Shown here piece after piece: positions 16,625-25,654 of a stretch of 64,000 nt of DNA. The position numbers and the translations under genes were made by a program. The DNA lies in contig NZ_LMDS01000006.1 in assembly GCF_001425865.1 (NCBI RefSeq), positions 248,001-312,000 of the forward strand, in the 5' to 3' direction. The stretch is from Rhizobacter sp. Root404 (GTDB lineage: Bacteria > Pseudomonadota > Gammaproteobacteria > Burkholderiales > Burkholderiaceae_C). The stretch's first letter is position 1; every line of letters begins with the position of its first letter. The notes under the pieces were generated by a model that was not told the DNA's origin, did no database searches, and was given only the letters and a program-made list of their open reading frames with translations.

Positions 16625-18435
16625 TCGACCGCCGCAGCTGGTCGGCGGCGATGCTCGGCGGGCTGGCGCTGCCGTCGTGGGCGAACGCGGCCGAACCCGA
16701 CACCATCGGCGCGAACATCCTGCGCGTACCGTTCGAGTCGGCCGAGACGGGCTTCGATCCGGCGCAGATTGCGGACCTCTATTCGGCTCGGGTCACCGCG
16801 CACATCTTCGAGTCGCTCTACCGCTACGACTGGCTCGCGATGCCGGTCAAGGTCAAGCCGCTCACCGCGGCCGCACTGCCCGAGGTGACCGACGACTACC
16901 GCGTCTGGACGATCCGGCTCAAGCCCGGCATCTTCTTCGCCGACGACCCGGCGTTCAAGGGCCGGCGGCGCGAGCTCGTCGCCGAGGATTACGTCTACTC
17001 GATCAAGCGCATGTACGACCCGGCGACGAAGAGCCCCAGCCTGTCGACGTTGGAAGAGGACGCGCCGCTCGGGCTGGCGGAACTGCGCGAGGCCGCGCTG
17101 CGCCAGAAGAAGCCGTTCGACTACGACACGCCGGTGCTGGGCCTGCGCGCACTCGACCGCTACACGCTGCAGTTCCGCCTCCCGGAGTCGCGGCCACGCT
17201 TCGTCGCCGGGCTGTGCGCGTCGTCGATCATGGGCGCGGTGGCGCGCGAGGTCGTCGAGCATTACGGCGACGAGATCATGGCGCACCCGGTCGGCACCGG
17301 GCCGTACCGGTTGAAAAGCTGGCGGCGCAGCTCGCGCATCGTGCTCGAACGCAACCCGACCTTCCGTGAAGTGCTGTACGACGGCGAGCCGGCCGCGGAC
17401 GACGTCCAGGGACAGGCCTGGCTGGCGCGTTTCAAGGGTCGCCGCCTGCCGCTGAACGACGGCGTCGAAATCTCGGTGCTCGAAGAGGGCCAGGCGCGCT
17501 GGCTGTCGTTCCTGCAAGGGCGCGTCGACTACGTGCGCGTGCCGCCCGAGTTCACCAACTTCGCGGCGCCCGCCGGCACGCTGGCGCCCAACCTCGTGAA
17601 GCGCGGCATCCAGGCGCGCAAATACGTGAATCCCGATTTCACGGTCTCCTGGTTCAACATGGAGGACCCGGTCGTCGGCGGCTACACGCCCGACAAGGTC
17701 GCGCTGCGGCGGGCGATCGGCCTGTCGTACAACATCGATCGCGAGATCCGGATCGTGCGACGCGGCAGCGCGATCGCGGCGCAGGCGCCGATGCCGCCCG
17801 GGACCTACGGCTACGACGCCGCGTTCCGTACCGAGCAGAGCCAGCACGACCCGGCGCGCGCCAAGGCACTGCTCGATCTGTACGGCTACGTCGACCGCAA
17901 CGGCGATGGCTGGCGCGAGCAGCCGGACGGCTCGCCGCTGGTGCTGCACATGGCGACGCAGACCTCGAACATCGAGCGGCAGCTCGACGAGAACTGGCAG
18001 AAGAGCATGGCGTCGGTCGGCGTGCGGATCGTGTTCGACACCGCGCAGTGGCCCGAGAACTTCAAGGCCGCGCGCGCGGGCAAGCTGCAGATGTGGGGCC
18101 TCGGCTCCACGCTCGGCGAGGACGCGCAGGCCGGCCTCGAATACATGTATGGCCCGTCGATCGGCAGCGGCAACCTGGCGCGCTTCAAGCTGCCCGCGTT
18201 CGATGCGATCTACCGGCGCATGCTGGTGCTGCCCGACGGCCCCGAGCGCGCCGCGCTGTTCCTCGAGGCGGCCAAGCTCGTCACCGCCTACATGCCCTAC
18301 AAGATGCACGTGCACCGCGTCTACACCGACCTGACCCAACCGTGGATCACTGGGTGGCGCGAGGGGCTTTTCCGCCGCGAGTCGTGGATGTTCGCGGAGG
18401 TCGACGGCCCGCTGCGTGAGCGTTTGTCTCGTTGA
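16621..18435 (+). CDS. YejA-type peptide-binding protein, paralogue 5 (subtype A)
   Basis: A 604-residue binding protein with start GTG 16621 overlapping the previous stop (GTGA). The N-terminus IDRRSWSAAMLGGLALPSWA is a short signal with a twin Arg. It shares with paralogue 1 the traits AETGFDPAQIADLYSARV, VRVPPEFTNFAAPAG, IRIVRRGSAIAAQAPMPPG and YMPYKMHVHRVYTDLTQPW, so the array reads A-B-B-B-A. DRNGDGWREQPDGSPL is the conserved loop. Last gene of the unit; the next gene starts 30 bases later with no obvious terminator in between. Confidence 0.92.
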   Translation: MIDRRSWSAAMLGGLALPSWANAAEPDTIGANILRVPFESAETGFDPAQIADLYSARVTAHIFESLYRYDWLAMPVKVKPLTAAALPEVTDDYRVWTIRLKPGIFFADDPAFKGRRRELVAEDYVYSIKRMYDPATKSPSLSTLEEDAPLGLAELREAALRQKKPFDYDTPVLGLRALDRYTLQFRLPESRPRFVAGLCASSIMGAVAREVVEHYGDEIMAHPVGTGPYRLKSWRRSSRIVLERNPTFREVLYDGEPAADDVQGQAWLARFKGRRLPLNDGVEISVLEEGQARWLSFLQGRVDYVRVPPEFTNFAAPAGTLAPNLVKRGIQARKYVNPDFTVSWFNMEDPVVGGYTPDKVALRRAIGLSYNIDREIRIVRRGSAIAAQAPMPPGTYGYDAAFRTEQSQHDPARAKALLDLYGYVDRNGDGWREQPDGSPLVLHMATQTSNIERQLDENWQKSMASVGVRIVFDTAQWPENFKAARAGKLQMWGLGSTLGEDAQAGLEYMYGPSIGSGNLARFKLPAFDAIYRRMLVLPDGPERAALFLEAAKLVTAYMPYKMHVHRVYTDLTQPWITGWREGLFRRESWMFAEVDGPLRERLSR

Positions 18436-18465
18436 CGACCGGTCGGCGGCTTGCACAATGGCCGC

Positions 18466-20499
18466 ATGACCTCGCCCCGCATTCACCACATCACCCGCTA
18501 CATCGACTGGCTCGCGCGCGAGCGCGGCCTGCATTTCGACCCGACGACGACCGAAGGCTACGACGCGCTGTGGCGCTGGTCGGTCACCGACCTGCGCGCG
18601 TTCTGGGGTTCGATCTGGGACCACTTCGGCATGCAGTCGCCGACGCCGTACAGCACCGTGCTCGAGGCCGAGGTGATGCCCGGCGCGCGCTGGTTCGTCG
18701 GCGCGCAGGTCAACTACGCGCAGCACCTGTTCTCGCATGCCGATGCGGCGCATGCGGCCGGGCACCCGGCGATCGTGTTCCAGAACGAGGCCATGCGAGG
18801 TTTAGGCGCGCGCGGCGAGATGCAGCAGATCGCCTGGCCCGAGCTGCGCCGCCAGGTCGCGTCGCTCGCGGCCACGCTGCAGGCGCTCGGCGTGCAGCGC
18901 GGCGACCGGGTCGGCGCGTTCATGCCGAACATCCCGCAGACCATCGTCGCGTTCCTCGCCTGCGCCAGCCTCGGCGCGATCTGGTCGGTCTGCTCGCCGG
19001 ACATGGGACCGGTCGCGGTGCTCGACCGCTTCCGCCAGATCGAACCGAAGGTGCTGATCGCGGTCGACGGCTACACCTACGGCGGCGTCGCGCACGACCG
19101 CCTCGCCGTGCTGCGCGGGCTGCTCGACGAACTGCCCAGCGTGCATCACGTGCTGCTGCTGAAATACCAGAACGAAGCCGCCGACGTGGCCGCGCTCGCC
19201 GGCCCGCGGCGCGCGGTGCACGACTTCGCCGCAGCCTGCGCCGCCGACGTGCCGTTCGCGCCCGTCTGGCTGCCGTTCGACCACCCGCTGTGGGTCGTCT
19301 ACTCGAGCGGCACCACCGGCCTGCCCAAGCCGATCGTCCACGGCCACGGCGGCGTGATGATCGAGGCGCTGAAGGCCGGCGCGCTGCACAACGATGTCGG
19401 CCCGAGCGCGCTCGGCGGCGACCGCTACCACTGGTACAGCGCGACCGGCTGGATCATGTGGAACTCGCAGGTCGGCGCACTGCTCGGCGGCACCACGATC
19501 TGCGTCTACGACGGCAACCCGGGCGGCGCGATCAAGGCACCCGACCTGAACACGCTGTGGCGCTTCGCGGCCGACGCGGGCGTGACCTTCTTCGGCGCCG
19601 GCGCCGCGTTCTACGCCAACTGCCTGAAGGCCGGCATCGAGCCGGCGAAGGTCGCCGACCTGTCTCGGCTGCGCGCGATCGGCTCGACCGGCTCGCCGCT
19701 GTCGGTCGATTCTTACCAGTGGGTCTACGACCAGATGCCGAAGGTCGACGGCCACCCCATCTGGCTGACTCCGATCTCCGGCGGCACCGATTTCGCCGGC
19801 GCGTTCGTCGCCGGGCTGCCGACCCTGCCGACCGTGATCGGCGAGATGCAGTGCCGCTGCCTCGGCGCGGCCGTGCACGCCTGGGACGAGCAGGGCCGCG
19901 ACCTGATCGACGAAGTCGGCGAGCTGGTGTGTGCCAAGCCGATGCCGTCGATGCCGCTGTACTTCTGGGGCGATGCCGACGGCAAGCGCTACCGTGACAG
20001 CTACTTCGACATGTACCCCGGCGTCTGGCGCCACGGCGACTGGATCCGGATCACGCCGCGCGGCGGCGCGATCATCTACGGCCGCAGCGACGCCACGATC
20101 AACCGCCACGGCATCCGCATGGGCACGGCCGAGCTGTACCGCGCGGTCGAGGCGCTGCCGGAGGTGCTGGACAGCCTGGTCGTTGACCTGGAGTACCTGG
20201 GCCGCGAGAGTTACATGCCGCTGTTCGTCGTGCTGCGCGACGGGCTGGTGCTGGACGCGACGCTGACGAAGCAGCTGAAGGACGCGATCAAGACCGCGCT
20301 GTCGGCGCGCCACGTCCCGAACGAGATCTTCCAGGTCGAGGCGGTACCGCGCACGCTGTCCGGCAAGAAGATGGAGCTGCCGGTCAAGAAGCTGCTGATG
20401 GGCACACCCGCCGAGCAGGTGTTCAAGCTCGATGCGATGGCGAACGCCGGCTGCGTCGCCTGGTTCGTCGCGTTCGCGCAGCGGCGCGCGGACGCCTGA
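18466..20499 (+). CDS. Acetoacetate-CoA ligase (acetoacetyl-CoA synthetase)
   Basis: A 677-residue ANL-superfamily enzyme that activates acetoacetate to acetoacetyl-CoA with ATP in the cytoplasm. The AMP-binding P-loop YSSGTTGLPKPIVHGHGG is near residue 280. GRSDATINRHGIRMGTAELY is the hinge region, and the catalytic Lys is in LSGKKMELP near residue 631. The N-terminal WRWSVTDLRAFWGSIWDHF cap and the overall length fit acetoacetate-CoA ligase more than acetyl-CoA synthetase. I use ATG 18466; an in-frame TTG at 18451 would add five residues. No good Shine-Dalgarno is seen. The product could feed acetoacetyl-CoA or polyhydroxybutyrate metabolism. Confidence 0.9.
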   Translation: MTSPRIHHITRYIDWLARERGLHFDPTTTEGYDALWRWSVTDLRAFWGSIWDHFGMQSPTPYSTVLEAEVMPGARWFVGAQVNYAQHLFSHADAAHAAGHPAIVFQNEAMRGLGARGEMQQIAWPELRRQVASLAATLQALGVQRGDRVGAFMPNIPQTIVAFLACASLGAIWSVCSPDMGPVAVLDRFRQIEPKVLIAVDGYTYGGVAHDRLAVLRGLLDELPSVHHVLLLKYQNEAADVAALAGPRRAVHDFAAACAADVPFAPVWLPFDHPLWVVYSSGTTGLPKPIVHGHGGVMIEALKAGALHNDVGPSALGGDRYHWYSATGWIMWNSQVGALLGGTTICVYDGNPGGAIKAPDLNTLWRFAADAGVTFFGAGAAFYANCLKAGIEPAKVADLSRLRAIGSTGSPLSVDSYQWVYDQMPKVDGHPIWLTPISGGTDFAGAFVAGLPTLPTVIGEMQCRCLGAAVHAWDEQGRDLIDEVGELVCAKPMPSMPLYFWGDADGKRYRDSYFDMYPGVWRHGDWIRITPRGGAIIYGRSDATINRHGIRMGTAELYRAVEALPEVLDSLVVDLEYLGRESYMPLFVVLRDGLVLDATLTKQLKDAIKTALSARHVPNEIFQVEAVPRTLSGKKMELPVKKLLMGTPAEQVFKLDAMANAGCVAWFVAFAQRRADA

Positions 20500-20640
20500 C
20501 GCGACCTGGCGCGACGGCGGGCAGGTGCTGTCCTACGCCGGCTGCCCGCGGCTTCCGACGTTGCGGCGCGGGCGCGCTCATTACAGTCCTGCGACAGGCT
20601 GGATGCGGGATCGCGCCGCATCGGTCCAACCGGGGACAAC

Positions 20641-22314
20641 GTGCGCACCAAGTCGAGCTCTCGCCGCGGCATCCTGCCGGTGCCTCCTGATCCGGCGGGC
20701 CCGGCCGAGCCGTTCGAGGACAGCGCGATCGGCGGCCTCGCCGACGCGTGGCGCGCACTCGACGCGGGCGACGCGCAGAAGGCGCGCAATATCGGCCAGT
20801 CGGCGCTGATCGCCGCGAAGGCGCGGGCCGACCTGCACGGCGAGGCGATGGCCTTGACCTGCCTGGCCCATGCGGACCGGATCGACTCGCGCTTGCGCCG
20901 CGCCGGCGAGACCAGCCGGCGCGCCGCGCAGGTGTTCCAGCGCCTCGGCGATGTGGAAGGCGAAGCCGGCGCGTTAACCACGCTCGCGCACGTGGCGGTG
21001 CTGCTGGGCCGCAACGACGAAGCCGTCGAAGCCGCCATCCTGTGCGTTCGCCTGTGCGACCCGGACACGCCGACGCCGCAGGCCGTGCTGGCCTACAACG
21101 GGCTGGGCATCGCCTACGGCTGGAGCGGCAACTTCGAGCGGGCAAACGCGGCACTGGCGCTCGCGATCGAGATCGCCGGCCTGTGCGACCCGCCGGTCAG
21201 CGCCTACCAGCCGCTGCTGAACCAGGCCTGGATCGAGGCATCGCGGCTGGCGGAGGAGCGCTACGAGAAGGGCGAGATCGGCAGCCTGGAACCGCTGGCG
21301 CGCCTGATCGACGATTGCCGTGCGCTCGAGGGCGAAGGTGCCGGCGCGACCGTGATGCCGGGCCTGATGCCGGCCGCGCTAACCGTGTCGCTCGCGCTCG
21401 GCGCCCTGCTCGCCGCCTGGCGGCGTGACACGGCAGAGGCGCGCCGCGAGGCCGAACTCGCGGTGCGCTCGCTCGGCGGCATCGTCACCTGGCTGGACGC
21501 GGTGGTGCACTGGGTGCTGGCCGAACTGGCGTGGCTGCAGTCGGACTGGAAGAGCGCCGAGATCGCGCTGCGCGAGATGAAGGAGCTCGGTCTGGCAGTC
21601 GAACACGAGCAGCTCGCCTGCATGGCCCACCTGCTGCTGATCCAGGTGTTCGAGCAGCAGGGCAAGTTCCCCGCCGCGCAGCAGGAGCAGCGCGCGCTGC
21701 GCTCGCGCGAGCGGCGCATGCGCAGCGACAGTGTCAGCAGCCGCGAGGCGGTGGTGAAGTGGCAGCTCGGCGCGCGCCAGAGCGAGGCCCACCTGCAGCG
21801 CGCGCTGGTCGAGTCCAAGCAGTTCGAGCGCTGGTCGTTCGAGGACCCGCTGACCGGCATCGCGAACCGGCGCTACTTCGAGCAGGAATTGAGCGAGCGC
21901 CTCGCCCGGTCCGCCAGCGACGGCCGGCCGCTGACCGTGGCGATGATCGACCTCGATCACTTCAAGGCCGTCAACGACACCTACACCCACCAGGTCGGCG
22001 ACAGCGTGCTGAGTGCGCTCGCCGGCGTGATGGCCCGGACCGTGCGACAGGGCGACCTCCCGGCCCGCCTGGCCGGTGACGAGTTCGTGGTGCTGTTCCA
22101 CGACGCCGACACCGAGGTCGCGGCCGAGATCTGCGAGCGCATCCGCGCCGCGATCGCGGCGTTCGACTGGAGCGCCATCGCGCCCGGGCTCCAGGCCTCG
22201 GTGAGCATCGGCATCGCGACCGCGATCGAGGGCGACACCGTCGGCACGCTGCTGCATCGCAGCGACCAGTCGATGTACACGGTCAAGGCCAGCGCATTCA
22301 GGAGCAGCTACTGA
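20641..22314 (+). CDS. Diguanylate cyclase with N-terminal TPR-like region
   Basis: A 557-residue protein, GTG start with GGGGA just upstream. Residues about 30-390 form an all-helical, Ala-rich region that looks like tetratricopeptide repeats (AYNGLGIAYGWSGNFERANA is one example), ending in a probable coiled linker. The C-terminal GGDEF domain begins FEDPLTGIANRRYFEQEL. The active site reads AGDEF near residue 477, a permitted variant. RQGD five residues before it is an intact inhibitory I-site. It should make cyclic di-GMP in the cytoplasm and be feedback-inhibited. No membrane segment. The sensed signal is probably a protein partner of the TPR part. Confidence 0.9.
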   Translation: MRTKSSSRRGILPVPPDPAGPAEPFEDSAIGGLADAWRALDAGDAQKARNIGQSALIAAKARADLHGEAMALTCLAHADRIDSRLRRAGETSRRAAQVFQRLGDVEGEAGALTTLAHVAVLLGRNDEAVEAAILCVRLCDPDTPTPQAVLAYNGLGIAYGWSGNFERANAALALAIEIAGLCDPPVSAYQPLLNQAWIEASRLAEERYEKGEIGSLEPLARLIDDCRALEGEGAGATVMPGLMPAALTVSLALGALLAAWRRDTAEARREAELAVRSLGGIVTWLDAVVHWVLAELAWLQSDWKSAEIALREMKELGLAVEHEQLACMAHLLLIQVFEQQGKFPAAQQEQRALRSRERRMRSDSVSSREAVVKWQLGARQSEAHLQRALVESKQFERWSFEDPLTGIANRRYFEQELSERLARSASDGRPLTVAMIDLDHFKAVNDTYTHQVGDSVLSALAGVMARTVRQGDLPARLAGDEFVVLFHDADTEVAAEICERIRAAIAAFDWSAIAPGLQASVSIGIATAIEGDTVGTLLHRSDQSMYTVKASAFRSSY

Positions 22315-22316
22315 CC

Positions 22317-22340
22317 CACCCCGGAAACTCCCCCGGGGTG
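22317..22340 (+). terminator. Hairpin just after the diguanylate cyclase gene
   Basis: A perfect 8-base stem (CACCCCGG at 22317-22324, CCGGGGTG at 22333-22340) starts two bases after the stop codon. There is no T run, so it may be a Rho-aided terminator or an RNA 3' end stabiliser. It argues against the GTG at 22338 as a start for the next gene. Confidence 0.45.
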
Positions 22341-22493
22341 CGCGCGCTCGTTACATACCCTTTCGGCATGGGCCGCCGCGGGGCCGGTCCACCGCAGTTA
22401 AAGTCCGCACCCAAGGGATTGGTTGTCGGCCGTCGCGCCGCGGGCGCGCAAGAGAAACCCGCCAGGGTTCGCCCGGACATTCGAGGAAAGTTC

Positions 22494-23315
22494 TTGGAAA
22501 GCGACACGATCATCGGGGTGCTGCATGAGGCGCACCTGCCGCTGCGCTCGATGCTGCAGAGCGATTTCGGCCCGGAAGCCGGCAGCGAAGACGAAGTCAG
22601 CCGGCTCTTCAAGATCCGCAGCGCCGACTCGTTCGGCCAGCGCAGTTCCGCGTCGGTGCTGATCAACCGCATGTATTCGGCGCGCGGCTACCGCACCACG
22701 CCGCTGCCGACGAGCCAGCAGCCGACCCGCATCACGTTCACCGCGACCGAGCACGACGAGACCATCGGCACCATCACGGTCGGGTTCGATTCCGCCAACG
22801 GGCTGCATGTGGACGAGTTGTTCGAGGTCGAGACCGAGCAGATCCGCGCCCAGGGTCGGAGGCTGTGCGAGTTCACGAAGCTGGCGATGGACAGCGTCGT
22901 CAAGTCCAAGCGCGTGCTCGCGTCGCTGTTCCACGTCGCCTACATCTTCGCCCACCGCATCATGGGCATCGACGACCTGGTGATCGAGGTCAACCCGCGC
23001 CACGTGCGCTACTACGAGCGGATGCTGGGGTTCGAGGCGATCGGCGAGCCGCGCCACAACGGGCGCGTCAACGCGCCGGCGGTGCTGATGCGCCTGCGCT
23101 TCTCGCACGCGCACGAGCAGATCGACCGCTTCGGCGGGCGGCCGGAACTCGGAGCGAGCGAACGTTCGCTGTACCCGTATTTCTTCTCGGTGAAGGAGGA
23201 GGCCTCGATCGTCGGTCGCCTGCGGCGCACCCAGCCGGACTGGGCGCTGCTGGACGATCAACCGGCGCCTTCGTTCTTCACGCGGCCGGTGCAGGCGCGC
23301 GCACCGCACCACTGA
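22494..23315 (+). CDS. FeeM-like N-acyl amino acid synthase
   Basis: A 273-residue protein of the GNAT-related FeeM/autoinducer-synthase type, which joins an acyl chain from acyl carrier protein to an amino acid. Visible landmarks: INRMYSARGY near the N-terminus, TIGTITVGFDSANGLHVDELF in the acyl-ACP binding core, RRLCEFTKLAMD, HVAYIFAHRIMGIDDLVIEV and HVRYYERMLGFEAIGE. I chose TTG 22494 because GAGGAAAG lies 5-10 bases before it. GTG 22338 and ATG 22368 are in frame, but the extra residues look like translated leader and GTG 22338 sits in a hairpin. The acyl chain and amino acid are not predictable. Confidence 0.8.
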   Translation: MESDTIIGVLHEAHLPLRSMLQSDFGPEAGSEDEVSRLFKIRSADSFGQRSSASVLINRMYSARGYRTTPLPTSQQPTRITFTATEHDETIGTITVGFDSANGLHVDELFEVETEQIRAQGRRLCEFTKLAMDSVVKSKRVLASLFHVAYIFAHRIMGIDDLVIEVNPRHVRYYERMLGFEAIGEPRHNGRVNAPAVLMRLRFSHAHEQIDRFGGRPELGASERSLYPYFFSVKEEASIVGRLRRTQPDWALLDDQPAPSFFTRPVQARAPHH

Positions 23316-23324
23316 GCGCGGAAC

Positions 23325-23555
23325 TCAGGCGTCGCAGAGCGACGATTCGTATTCGAGTTCGGCGGCCATCACGGGGTCGAAGTGCCCCAGGTCGCCCCAC
23401 AGGTCGCACGCCAGCCGGCGCGTACGCTGTTGCCCCAGATGAGGTCGGAGGTCCATCAGCGTGCTCGAAAACGCCTCGACCCACTGAGCGCGCGGCGAGC
23501 GCAGCGCGGCCAGCGGGACGGCGGTGCCGCGCTTGAAGTTGCCTTGTGCTTGCAT
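23325..23555 (-). CDS. Small unknown protein (76 aa)
   Basis: I do not recognise this protein. It is 76 residues, soluble, with balanced composition: NFKRGTAVPLAALRSPRAQW at the start and DLWGDLGHFDPVMAAELEYE near the end, which looks like genuine protein rather than a GC artefact. ATG 23555 is the most sensible start; the frame is open further upstream. No strong ribosome site. It is convergent with the FeeM-like gene (nine bases between stops) and downstream of the PEP-CTERM gene on the same strand. Confidence 0.5.
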   Translation of the reverse strand: MQAQGNFKRGTAVPLAALRSPRAQWVEAFSSTLMDLRPHLGQQRTRRLACDLWGDLGHFDPVMAAELEYESSLCDA

Positions 23556-23649
23556 CGTGGTGGGTGGAGTGGTCCAGAACCCGATGTTCGCTGAAGACGA
23601 CGGGTCGCGCGTGTAGGAGAAACCGCGTGCGACCCGTCGGATCAGACCG

Positions 23650-24459
23650 TCAGCTGCGCTGGCGGCGACGTGCGACGAAGCCGACGGCACCGAGGCCTGC
23701 CAGCATCAGCGCATACGTCTCGGGCTCGGGGACGGCCGACACCTGCTGGAAGCTGATCTTGCCGCCGCCTTGCGTGATGTAGAACCCGCCTTCGAACGGC
23801 GTGACGGTGTCCGGCGTGTTCGCGAACGTGGTCAGCGCGATGTCGTAGAACGGGTTCGGCGCGGCGAAGAAGCCGGCGTTGGTCGCGTCGATGTCGAAGT
23901 TCAGCGAGGCGCCGGCGAACGCGTAGAACTTGCCGGTCGTCGGGTCGGGCAGGGTCGAGCCGCCACCCGAGATCAGCGAGCCGGTCGCGAGAACCTTCTC
24001 GCCAGCCGCGGTTTCCACCGCGTTGCCGCCGGCATCGAAGCCGAAAGTCGCGGTGCCGACGTCGTTGTAGCCGTACAGCGTGTAGGTCAGCGAGTTGAAC
24101 GTCGCAACGGTGCCGGCGGCGGTCGGGTCGGTCCCGACGGTGGTGCCGCTGGCGGTGAACATCACGTACATCCCCAGACCCGGGACGGTGATCTTGGGAT
24201 CCGTGGCCGACTGGAAGCCGGTCATGACCAGGTAGCCGGTCTCGGTGAAGGTGGTCGCGCTCGTGAACGTGACCTTCGAATAGTCGGAGATCAGGATGTT
24301 GTTCGCGGTGACGCTGTCGCCGGTCAGGCCCGCAGCGGCCGGATCGAACGTGAAGGACGGCGGGTCTGCCGCCATCGCCGCCGAGCCGGCAGCGGCGATT
24401 GCCAGTGCCACGGCGGTGCGTAGCAGCGGCAAACGGGTCGAAGAAATTTTCATGGACAT
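23650..24459 (-). CDS. PEP-CTERM sorting-domain protein
   Basis: A 269-residue exported protein. A Sec signal (LPLLRTAVALAIAAAGSAAM, cleavage after AMA) is followed by a Gly/Thr/Asp-rich, Cys-free beta-type mature region. The last 25 residues are the PEP-CTERM anchor: VPEPETYALMLAGLGAVGF then ARRRQRS. This tail is recognised and cut by exosortase, and such proteins go to the cell surface or matrix, often glycosylated. The start is ATG 24459, with AGGAGA six bases upstream; the frame extends further but without a signal. No exosortase gene is in the window. Confidence 0.88.
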   Translation of the reverse strand: MSMKISSTRLPLLRTAVALAIAAAGSAAMAADPPSFTFDPAAAGLTGDSVTANNILISDYSKVTFTSATTFTETGYLVMTGFQSATDPKITVPGLGMYVMFTASGTTVGTDPTAAGTVATFNSLTYTLYGYNDVGTATFGFDAGGNAVETAAGEKVLATGSLISGGGSTLPDPTTGKFYAFAGASLNFDIDATNAGFFAAPNPFYDIALTTFANTPDTVTPFEGGFYITQGGGKISFQQVSAVPEPETYALMLAGLGAVGFVARRRQRS

Positions 24460-24769
24460 GGCGCTCTCCTGAGAAGGTGTGTGATGGGCCCGCTTTTGTC
24501 GCGGACAGCACATTTCAACCAGAGACGCTCGAAGTGTTTGTAGGACGACGCCGCACCCCGCCGGCTGTCCCCCGCGAACGCGGGGGCCTTCGTTACACCG
24601 CAAGCAAATGCAACATGTTTTCCGACCGGTGAGCGGGGCGAATTCCTACGTGCGCGAGGCGTGGTGTGGAGGAAGCTGACCGTCCCCAAAGTGCCCCGGA
24701 CCGCCGACTGATCATGCGCCTGTCGCCATCGCGTTTCCTCCGCCCGCAGCGCAGCCGCGCGGCCGCGGC
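24460..24769. other. Intergenic region between divergent PEP-CTERM and ThiF-like genes
   Basis: 310 bases with no gene I can support. It must hold the promoters of both divergent genes. The only clear structure is a perfect hairpin, CCCCCGCG/CGCGGGGG with a two-base loop at 24569-24586. A search by eye for a sigma-54 -24/-12 element upstream of the PEP-CTERM gene gave only a poor match with wrong spacing. Confidence 0.4.
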
Positions 24770-25654
24770 ATGAACGCACGGGACGCGGGTTCGGCGGCGT
24801 CGTTCGACTACGACGAGGCGTTCTCGCGCAACCTCGGCTGGGTCACCGAAGCCGAGCAGGCGAAATTGCGCCAGAGCCGCGTCTGCATCGCCGGCATGGG
24901 CGGGGTCGGCGGCATCTACCTGCTGACGCTCGCGCGGCTCGGTGTCGGTGCCTTCAGCATCGCCGACTTCGACACCTTTGCGCCCGCGAACATGAACCGC
25001 CAGGCCGGCGCCACCGTGTCGTCGATGGGCCGGCCCAAGGTCGACGTGATGCTCGAGATGGCGCGCGACATCAACCCCGACCTCGACGTGCGGGTGTTCG
25101 ACCAGGGCCTCGACGCGTCCAACCTCGACGCGTTCCTCGCCGACGGCGACGCCTACCTCGACGGGCTGGACTTCTTCGCGCTCGACATCCGGCGCCAGGT
25201 CTTCGCGCGCTGCGCGGCGATGGGCATGCCGGCGACCACGGTAGCGCCGCTCGGCATGGGTGCGGCGCTGCTGAACTTCGTGCCCGGCGGCATGAGCTTC
25301 GACGACTACTTCCGGCTCGAGGACCAGACCGACGACGAGCAGGCGCTGCGCTTCCTGGTCGGCCTGTCGCCGGCAATGCTGCAGCTGCGCTACCTGGTCG
25401 ACCCGTCCCGTGTCGACCTCGCACGCCGCCGCGGCCCGTCGACCGTCATCGCGGTGCAGTTGTGCAGTGGCCTGGCCGCGGCGCAGGTGATCAAGCTCGT
25501 GCTGGGCCGCGGCCCGGTCGTCGCCGCGCCGCGCGGCCTGCATTTCGACGCCTACCGCAACCGGCTCAAGCACACCTGGCGGCCGGGCGGCAACGGCAAC
25601 CCCATGCAGCGCTTGCTGATGAACGTGGCGCGGCGCCGCCTGAGCGCGCGATGA
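24770..25654 (+). CDS. ThiF/E1-like adenylyltransferase
   Basis: A 294-residue Rossmann-fold protein of the ThiF/MoeB/E1 family. CIAGMGGVGGIYLLTLARLG (about residues 42-61) is the nucleotide-binding loop, ADFDTFAPANMNRQ carries the acidic and Arg residues that hold ATP, and a helical C-terminal region follows. Such enzymes adenylate a C-terminal carboxylate or a small acid. No zinc-binding Cys pairs are seen, unlike canonical ThiF/MoeB. The stop overlaps the nitroreductase-like gene by four bases. ThiF and nitroreductase domains occur fused in Rv1355c-type proteins, so the two probably work together. Confidence 0.82.
   Translation: MNARDAGSAASFDYDEAFSRNLGWVTEAEQAKLRQSRVCIAGMGGVGGIYLLTLARLGVGAFSIADFDTFAPANMNRQAGATVSSMGRPKVDVMLEMARDINPDLDVRVFDQGLDASNLDAFLADGDAYLDGLDFFALDIRRQVFARCAAMGMPATTVAPLGMGAALLNFVPGGMSFDDYFRLEDQTDDEQALRFLVGLSPAMLQLRYLVDPSRVDLARRRGPSTVIAVQLCSGLAAAQVIKLVLGRGPVVAAPRGLHFDAYRNRLKHTWRPGGNGNPMQRLLMNVARRRLSAR

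Noticed and set aside
24460..24620. Sigma-54 promoter for the first PEP-CTERM gene
   Set aside because: The nearest match (TGG, nine bases, GC) has the wrong spacing and a poor consensus.
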